The translations under genes were made by a program, and so were the position numbers. A stretch of 8,768 nt of DNA from Streptomyces speibonae (GTDB lineage: Bacteria; Actinomycetota; Actinomycetes; Streptomycetales; Streptomycetaceae), in assembly GCA_000715605.1 (NCBI GenBank), contig KL568569.1, positions 77,792 through 86,559 on the forward strand, given 5' to 3'. The notes beneath the pieces are model-generated. The model made no database searches and was not told the DNA's origin. It was given only the letters and a program-made list of their open reading frames with translations. This document shows, piece after piece, positions 4,466-8,768 of the stretch. Each line of letters starts with the position of its first letter. Within the stretch, counting starts at the first letter, position 1.

Positions 4466-5769
4466 TCCGTCCCCTCCTCCTTCGCGGGCGGCTCCACGGG
4501 GCCCACCGGCTCGACCAGCACGGTCACGATCTTGTTCCGGCGGCCGGCCGCGGCCTCCGCGGTCAGCCGCAGCGTGCGCGAGTCGGGGAGCTCGACCAGG
4601 GACGAGGCGCCCGCGATCGGCACCCGGCCGAGCTGCTTGGCGAGCAGTCCGCCGACCGTCTCCACGTCCTCGTCGTCGAACTCCTCCAGCCCGTACAGCT
4701 CGCCGAGGTCGGTGATGTCGAGGCGGGCGGTGACCCGGTAGCGGTCGTCGCCGAGCTCCTCCACGGGCGGCAGCTCACGGTCGTACTCGTCGGTGATCTC
4801 GCCGACGATCTCCTCGAGGATGTCCTCGATGGTGACGACGCCGGCGGTGCCGCCGTACTCGTCGACGGCGACGGCGACGTGGTTGCGTTCCTTCTGCATC
4901 TCGCGCAGCAGGTCGCCGGCGTTCTTGGTGTCGGGCACGAAGAACGCCGGGCGCATCGCCGTGGAGACCAGGTCGTTCTCGGCGTCCCGGTTGATGTGCG
5001 TCTTGCGGGCCAGGTCCTTGAGGTAGACGATCCCGACGATGTCGTCCTCGCTCTCGCCGGTCACCGGTATGCGGGAGAAACCGGAGCGCAGGGCGAGCGT
5101 GAGGGCCTGCCGGATGGTCTTGTAGCGCTCGATGACCACCAGGTCGGTGCGGGGCACCATGACCTCGCGCACCAGCGTGTCGCCGAGCTCGAAGACCGAG
5201 TGTACCATGCGGCGCTCCTCGTCCTCGATCAGCGACTCCGCCTCCGCGAGGTCCACCATCGCGCGCAGCTCCGCCTCGGAGGCGAAGGGCCCGCGCCGGA
5301 AGCCCTTGCCCGGGGTGAGCGCGTTGCCGATGAGGATCAGCAGCGACGGGATCGGGCCCATCACCCGCGCCAGCGGCAGCAGGACGTACGCGGCGGCCGT
5401 GGCGGTGTTCAGGGGGTGCTGGCGGCCGATGGTGCGCGGGGAGACCCCGACGGCGACGTACGACACCAGGACCATGATCGCGATGGCGATCAGCAGGGCC
5501 TCGGCGGTCCGGTCGAACTCCCCGAGACAGCCGTAGGTGATCAGCGACGCGGCGGCCATCTCGCAGACGACGCGGACCAGCAGCGCCACGTTGAGATAGC
5601 GGGTCGGGTCCGCGGCGATCTGCGCGAGCTTGTCGCTGCCCCGGCGGCCGGACCGTACGGCCTCCTCGGCGCGGAAGCTGGAGACACGCGCGATGCCCGC
5701 TTCCGCGCAGGCGGCCAGCCAGGCGACCACCACCAGGGCGATCGCGCCGAGCACGAGGGTCGGACTCAT
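4462..5769 (-). CDS. CNNM/CorC-type membrane protein with DUF21, CBS pair and CorC_HlyC domain
   Basis: This encodes 435 aa. The N-terminal DUF21 region has about four membrane segments (near residues 5-20, 60-80, 90-108 and 124-147). A CBS pair spans about 195-325, including [19 protein letters not shown] and [30 protein letters not shown]. The C-terminal CorC_HlyC domain is about 340-425. Relatives export Mg2+ or are called hemolysin-like; CBS domains bind adenine nucleotides. Oddly, the DUF21 motif usually written GExxPK is GVSPRT (108-113) without the acidic residue, and the Asn-rich second segment keeps only N60, so ion transport is doubtful. ATG 5769 overlaps the ybeY stop as ATGA; there is no separate ribosome site, which implies coupling. 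The frame stays open further upstream into ybeY but that part is antiframe sequence. Position between ybeY and era is typical of actinomycetes. Confidence 0.95.
   Translation of the reverse strand: MSPTLVLGAIALVVVAWLAACAEAGIARVSSFRAEEAVRSGRRGSDKLAQIAADPTRYLNVALLVRVVCEMAAASLITYGCLGEFDRTAEALLIAIAIMVLVSYVAVGVSPRTIGRQHPLNTATAAAYVLLPLARVMGPIPSLLILIGNALTPGKGFRRGPFASEAELRAMVDLAEAESLIEDEERRMVHSVFELGDTLVREVMVPRTDLVVIERYKTIRQALTLALRSGFSRIPVTGESEDDIVGIVYLKDLARKTHINRDAENDLVSTAMRPAFFVPDTKNAGDLLREMQKERNHVAVAVDEYGGTAGVVTIEDILEEIVGEITDEYDRELPPVEELGDDRYRVTARLDITDLGELYGLEEFDDEDVETVGGLLAKQLGRVPIAGASSLVELPDSRTLRLTAEAAAGRRNKIVTVLVEPVGPVEPPAKEEGTE
4473..4480 (-). promoter_or_regulatory. Ribosome binding site of mmcQ inside the CNNM gene
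   Basis: Minus-strand GGAGGAGG sits 7 nt before GTG 4465 and supports that start and the GTGA overlap. Confidence 0.75.
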
Positions 5770-6263
5770 GACACGGTGGGGGCCGGGGAGGGGCCGGTGA
5801 GGCCCTTCTCCGCACGCCAGCCGTCCACGATGGCGGCCTGCAGGCCGAACATCTCGGCCTTCTCGTCCGGTTCCTCGTGGTCGTAGCCGAGCAGGTGCAG
5901 CACACCGTGGACGGTGAGCAGCTGGAGCTCCTCGTCCATGGTGTGCCGCGTCTCCGCCTCCGCGCCCTGCTTCGCGGCGACCTCGGGGCAGAGCACGATG
6001 TCGCCGAGCAGCCCCTGCGGGGGCTCGTCGTCGTCCTTGGACGGGGGCCGCAGCTCGTCCATCGGGAACGACATGACGTCCGTCGGGCCGGGCAGGTCCA
6101 TCCACTGGATGTGCAGCTGCTCCATGGCACCGGCGTCCACCACGATCACCGAGAGCTCGGAGAGCGGGTGGATGCGCATCCTGGCGAGCGCGTAGCGGGC
6201 GATGTCGAGGATCGCCTGCTCGTCGACCTCGGTTCCGGACTCGTTGTTGACGTCGATCGACAT
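5766..6263 (-). CDS. ybeY: Endoribonuclease/rRNA maturation factor YbeY
   Basis: This encodes 165 aa. YbeY is a zinc-dependent single-strand RNase involved in 16S rRNA 3'-end maturation and 70S quality control, acting with Era in the cytoplasm. The diagnostic zinc site [11 protein letters not shown] lies at residues 119-129, with ligands H119, H123 and H129. The conserved [10 protein letters not shown] stretch is at 61-70 and GDIVLCPE at about 87-94. Length is slightly above the Escherichia coli protein because of an acidic/proline insert (SKDDDEPPQ). ATG 6263 lies 12 nt past the phoH stop, with only a weak GAG ribosome site, and the 3' end overlaps the CNNM start by 4 nt. This is the tight core of the operon. 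Identification is secure. Confidence 0.97.
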   Translation of the reverse strand: MSIDVNNESGTEVDEQAILDIARYALARMRIHPLSELSVIVVDAGAMEQLHIQWMDLPGPTDVMSFPMDELRPPSKDDDEPPQGLLGDIVLCPEVAAKQGAEAETRHTMDEELQLLTVHGVLHLLGYDHEEPDEKAEMFGLQAAIVDGWRAEKGLTGPSPAPTVS

Positions 6264-6275
6264 CTCGTGCTCGGT

Positions 6276-7346
6276 CTACTTCCCCTTGTGCCCGGACGGG
6301 CCCCGGCCGCCCTTGTGGGTGCCGTTCCGCGTGCCGTGCCGGCTGTCGTACTGCTCGTACGCGTCGACGATACGGCCCACCAGCTTGTGCCGGACGACAT
6401 CGTGCGACGACAGCCGGGAGAAGTGCACGTCCTCCACGCCCTCCAGGATGTCCTGCACCTGCCGCAGACCCGACTTGGTGCCGTCGGGCAGGTCGACCTG
6501 GGTGACGTCGCCCGTGATCACTATCTTCGAGTCGAAGCCCAGGCGGGTGAGGAACATCTTCATCTGCTCGGGGCTGGTGTTCTGGGCCTCGTCGAGAATG
6601 ATGAAGGCGTCGTTGAGCGTGCGGCCGCGCATGTACGCAAGCGGCGCGACCTCGATCGTCCCGGCCGCCATCAGACGGGGGATGGAGTCGGGGTCGAGCA
6701 TGTCGTGCAGCGCGTCGTACAGCGGGCGCAGGTACGGGTCGATCTTCTCGTAGAGCGTGCCCGGCAGGAAGCCGAGGCGCTCGCCCGCCTCGACCGCGGG
6801 CCGGGTCAGGATGATGCGGTTGACCTGCTTGGACTGCAGGGCCTGCACCGCCTTGGCCATGGCGAGATAGGTCTTGCCGGTGCCCGCCGGGCCGATGCCG
6901 AAGACGATGGTGTGCTTGTCGATCGCGTCCACGTAGCGCTTCTGGTTGAGCGTCTTGGGGCGGATCGTGCGGCCGCGGGAGGACAGGATGTTCTGCGTGA
7001 GCACCTGGGCCGGGGTCTCCTGGCCCTCGCCCTCCCCGTCCCCGCTCGCCTTGAGCATGGCGATCGAGCGTTCCACTGCGTCCTCCGTCATCGGCTGCCC
7101 GGTGCGGAGCACCAGCATCATCTCGTCGAACACGCGCGAAATGAGAGCGACTTCCGTGGCGTCGCCCACCGCGCTGATCTCATTGCCCCGGACGTGGATG
7201 TCGGCCCCCGGGAAAGCCTTCTCGATCACGCGCAGGAGGGAGTCTCCGGACCCCAGCACGGTCACCATGGGGTGCTGGGCGGGGACGGTGAACTGCACTC
7301 TCGCCTGTCCCTGCGCGGCGGTGCGATCTGTGGGTGTCTGAGTCAT
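6276..7346 (-). CDS. phoH: PhoH-like P-loop ATPase
   Basis: This encodes 356 aa of the PhoH family, cytoplasmic ATPases linked to RNA metabolism (relatives fused to PIN domains act as RNA helicases/RNases). The N-terminal about 120 residues resemble a KH-like RNA-binding module ([18 protein letters not shown]). The P-loop ATPase domain has Walker A GPAGTGKT at 152-159 (K158) and Walker B IILDEAQN with D252-E253. Further family motifs are [26 protein letters not shown], and [11 protein letters not shown]. The tail is basic and Gly/His-rich (about 335-356). ATG 7346 is the first start after an in-frame stop; a good AGGAGG-like stretch lies too far upstream (about 29 nt) to serve it. It heads the phoH-ybeY-CNNM-mmcQ run and is preceded by a 151-bp gap with an operator-like inverted repeat. 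Symbol follows family naming; phosphate control is not implied. Confidence 0.96.
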   Translation of the reverse strand: MTQTPTDRTAAQGQARVQFTVPAQHPMVTVLGSGDSLLRVIEKAFPGADIHVRGNEISAVGDATEVALISRVFDEMMLVLRTGQPMTEDAVERSIAMLKASGDGEGEGQETPAQVLTQNILSSRGRTIRPKTLNQKRYVDAIDKHTIVFGIGPAGTGKTYLAMAKAVQALQSKQVNRIILTRPAVEAGERLGFLPGTLYEKIDPYLRPLYDALHDMLDPDSIPRLMAAGTIEVAPLAYMRGRTLNDAFIILDEAQNTSPEQMKMFLTRLGFDSKIVITGDVTQVDLPDGTKSGLRQVQDILEGVEDVHFSRLSSHDVVRHKLVGRIVDAYEQYDSRHGTRNGTHKGGRGPSGHKGK

Positions 7347-7424
7347 GGGCCGGCTCTGAAGGCCTGCGGATCCTCCTCTTCACGGCCGCGCAGCTGTGGG
7401 CGGCCTCGCCTTTCCCAGGGTACG

Positions 7425-7445
7425 ACGGAGGGGTGACAACTCCGT
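7425..7445. promoter_or_regulatory. Inverted repeat ahead of a -10-like TACCCT, upstream of phoH
   Basis: ACGGAG (7425-7430) and CTCCGT (7440-7445) flank 9 bases. On the minus strand it is followed at once by TACCCT (7422-7417), which fits the loose actinomycete TANNNT -10 pattern. A repressor or activator site for the phoH operon is possible; no -35 box could be matched. Confidence 0.3.
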
Positions 7446-7456
7446 AGGCCTTTTCG

Positions 7457-7472
7457 CACGGGCGCCCCCGTG
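7457..7472 (-). terminator. Stem-loop after the PfkB kinase gene
   Basis: CACGGG (7457-7462) and CCCGTG (7467-7472) form a 6-bp stem with a 4-nt loop, 25 nt past the kinase stop codon. A GGGCGC/GCGCCC pairing that spans it is also possible. There is no T-run on the minus strand. It is a plausible terminator separating the kinase from phoH. Confidence 0.45.
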
Positions 7473-7497
7473 GCACCCCCGCGGCGCGCCCGCCTCC

Positions 7498-8619
7498 TCA
7501 GGCCGACCGGCCGAACCCGATGGTCGGCACCGCCCGCCGCAGCGGCCACGGCCGCCCCAGCTCCCCCGACACCAGCCCCGCCAGGAAGGCGTAGCGGCGC
7601 AGCGCCGACGGCTCCTGCCCCTCGACCGACCGCACCCGCCGCCACCACGCGCCGAGCTCCGTCCACCCCGGCGCCGACAGCGAGCCCCCGAACTCCTGCA
7701 CGGACAGCGCCGCCGTGAGCCCCGCGAAGGCGAGCCGGTCGGCCAGCGGCCACCCGGCCAGCGTCCCCGTCACGAATCCGGCGACGAACACGTCCCCCGC
7801 CCCCGTGGGATCCAGCGCCTCGACCTCGATGGCCGGCACCGAGGCCGTCTCCCCCGTGCGCCGGTCCACCGCGTAGGCGCCCTCCGCCCCCAGGGTGACG
7901 ACCGCGACCGGCACATGGTCGGTGAGGGCGTGGGCGGCCGCGCGCGGGCTGTCCGTGCGCGTGTAGCGCATCGCCTCCTCCGCGTTGGGCAGGAACGCCT
8001 CACAGTGCCGCAGGTCGGGCAGCCGGTCCAGGTCCCACGCCCCGCTGTCGTCCCAGCCGACGTCGCCGAAGATCCGCGCCCCCTTGCGGGCGGCCTGGGC
8101 GATCCAGGGCGCGCTGCGGCCGGGCGTGAGGGAGGCGACGGCGGCACGCGCACGGGGCGGGCAGTCGGGCGCGGGCTCCTCCGGGGGCGGCTCGTGGCCG
8201 TGGGAGACCATGGTGCGCTCGCCCTCGTAGGCCATGGAGACGGTGACGGGCGAGTGCCAGCCGGGGACGGTGCGCGACAGGGAGAGGTCGATGCCCTCGC
8301 CCTGCTCCAGCGCGTCCCAGCAGTACTCGCCGTAGTGGTCGTCGCCGAAGGCCGCCGCGAGGGAGGTGCGCAGGCCGAGGCGGGCCAGGGCGGTGGCCAT
8401 GTTGGCGACACCGCCGGGGCTCGACCCCATCCCGCGCGCCCAGGACTCGGTCCCGCGCACCGGGGCGGAGTCGAGCCCGGTGAAGACGATGTCGAGGAAG
8501 ACGGTGCCGGTGAGATAGACGTCCCAGGGCGGGTCGTCCGGTGTGCGCAGGGCGGCGAGGGGATCGAGCGGGCACGAGCGGTCCGGACCCTTGACGCGTG
8601 CCTTCCCGGTGGACCCCAT
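7498..8619 (-). CDS. PfkB-family carbohydrate (ribokinase-like) kinase
   Basis: This encodes 373 aa of the ribokinase/PfkB fold, which phosphorylates sugars or nucleosides with ATP. Seen: the opening strand VYLTGTVFLDIVF with substrate-binding D43, the PGGVAN motif at 68-73, the lid/acceptor region ending MAYEGERTMVSHGHE, and the anion-hole and catalytic motif DPTGAGD at 270-276 with base D276. Substrate cannot be read from sequence. Unusual are an N-terminal extension of about 31 residues and a C-terminal tail of about 50 residues beyond the normal fold, ending AVPTIGFGRSA. ATG 8619 was chosen because AGGGAG (8627-8632) is 7 nt upstream; GTG 8622, ATG 8637 and ATG 8664 are in frame but less well placed. 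The 93-bp gap to the next gene upstream contains a Crp-like palindrome, which would fit carbon control. A gap of 151 bp separates it from phoH. Confidence 0.92.
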   Translation of the reverse strand: MGSTGKARVKGPDRSCPLDPLAALRTPDDPPWDVYLTGTVFLDIVFTGLDSAPVRGTESWARGMGSSPGGVANMATALARLGLRTSLAAAFGDDHYGEYCWDALEQGEGIDLSLSRTVPGWHSPVTVSMAYEGERTMVSHGHEPPPEEPAPDCPPRARAAVASLTPGRSAPWIAQAARKGARIFGDVGWDDSGAWDLDRLPDLRHCEAFLPNAEEAMRYTRTDSPRAAAHALTDHVPVAVVTLGAEGAYAVDRRTGETASVPAIEVEALDPTGAGDVFVAGFVTGTLAGWPLADRLAFAGLTAALSVQEFGGSLSAPGWTELGAWWRRVRSVEGQEPSALRRYAFLAGLVSGELGRPWPLRRAVPTIGFGRSA

Positions 8620-8626
8620 CACGGTG

Positions 8627-8632
8627 CTCCCT
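8627..8632 (-). promoter_or_regulatory. Ribosome binding site deciding the kinase start
   Basis: Minus-strand AGGGAG is 7 nt before ATG 8619. The upstream in-frame ATGs at 8637 and 8664 have no comparable sequence. Confidence 0.65.
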
Positions 8633-8676
8633 GACATGGTGCGGATCAGGCCAGTGTGCACCACCGCACCGGCGTC

Positions 8677-8690
8677 GTGACGCCCGTCAC
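8677..8690. promoter_or_regulatory. Crp-like palindrome GTGACGCCCGTCAC
   Basis: This is a perfect inverted repeat (GTGACG, two C, CGTCAC) 57 bases upstream of the kinase start. It fits GTGA-N6-TCAC and, as recalled, the Streptomyces Crp motif GTG-N6-GNCAC. cAMP-Crp regulation of the kinase is inferred, not shown. Confidence 0.4.
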
Positions 8691-8712
8691 TCCCGACCCA
8701 CCCATCGGGGGA

Positions 8713-8768
8713 TCACCAGCGCGGCACCGACGGCGGGGTCCAGTCCGGGTCGGCGATCTTCATGGCGG
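8713..8768 (-). CDS. C-terminal fragment of an unidentified protein (partial)
   Basis: The minus strand is open from the window edge to TGA at 8715-8713 and reads AMKIADPDWTPPSVPRW. Codon use is GC-rich at third positions and the stop is followed by a normal 93-bp gap before the next start, so this is probably the last 17 codons of a gene lying mostly beyond the window, on the same strand as the kinase. The fragment is too short to name; an ADP-ribosylglycohydrolase, a neighbour I vaguely associate with this kinase in streptomycetes, is only a guess. Confidence 0.5.
   Translation of the reverse strand, partial: AMKIADPDWTPPSVPRW

Noticed and set aside
4453..5886. Plus-strand 477-codon frame opposite the CNNM gene
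   Set aside because: Composition is typical of an antisense shadow (Asp/Val/Arg/His-rich) and the minus-strand gene is secure.
5770..6105. N-terminal extension of the CNNM frame into ybeY
   Set aside because: Sequence there is Arg/Pro/Gly-rich out-of-frame ybeY; the first membrane segment begins right after ATG 5769, which overlaps the ybeY stop.
5877..7436. Plus-strand 519-codon frame opposite ybeY and phoH
   Set aside because: It crosses two certain genes and an intergenic gap, and has no motifs.
1..8768. Mobile elements, CRISPR arrays, tRNA/rRNA genes, phage or defence genes
   Set aside because: No transposase, integrase, spaced direct repeats, cloverleaf or defence-protein motif was seen on either strand.

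Overview
The window is very GC-rich, with strong GC bias at third codon positions, long spurious open frames opposite the real genes, and GTG/ATG starts with GGGAG/GGAGG ribosome sites. The gene order around phoH, ybeY and era, and the protein sequences themselves, point to a Streptomyces or close actinomycete chromosome. This is an inference from family knowledge; no search was run.

Left part (1-1592). The end of a small plus-strand gene, probably an emfourin-type metalloprotease inhibitor, closes in a hairpin terminator. A GH1 beta-glucosidase (plus strand, 230-1540) follows, apparently read from a promoter embedded just after that hairpin and possibly as a leaderless mRNA. It converges on a minus-strand gene for a short VOC/glyoxalase-like protein (1593-1910) that seems to have lost an internal segment.

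Middle and right part, all minus strand, in transcription order from high to low coordinates. A few codons of an unidentified gene sit at the right edge (8713-8768). Next come a PfkB-family sugar kinase (7498-8619), then the housekeeping RNA/ribosome cluster phoH (6276-7346), ybeY (5766-6263), a DUF21/CBS/CorC membrane protein (4462-5769) and an MmcQ/YjbR protein (4106-4465). phoH to ybeY is 12 nt apart, ybeY/CNNM overlap by ATGA and CNNM/mmcQ overlap by GTGA, so these four are very likely one translationally linked operon. A terminator-like hairpin with a T-run then separates a cytidine-deaminase-fold protein that has lost every catalytic residue (3709-4062). A small secreted protein of unknown function with its own leader and a 14-bp perfect terminator comes next (3050-3529), then the 16S-rRNA-binding GTPase gene era (1988-2941).

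YbeY, PhoH and Era belong to rRNA maturation and ribosome assembly. The deaminase-like gene occupies the place that an active cdd occupies next to era in Bacillus subtilis (phoH-ybeY-...-cdd-era), but here the enzyme is chemically dead. The most interesting items are this pseudo-deaminase, the secreted gene inserted between it and era with an unusual inverted-repeat/G-run leader, the altered ion-site motifs of the CNNM protein, the trimmed aglycone side of the GH1 enzyme, and a Crp-like box ahead of the sugar kinase. No tRNA, rRNA, CRISPR array, IS element or phage gene was seen.
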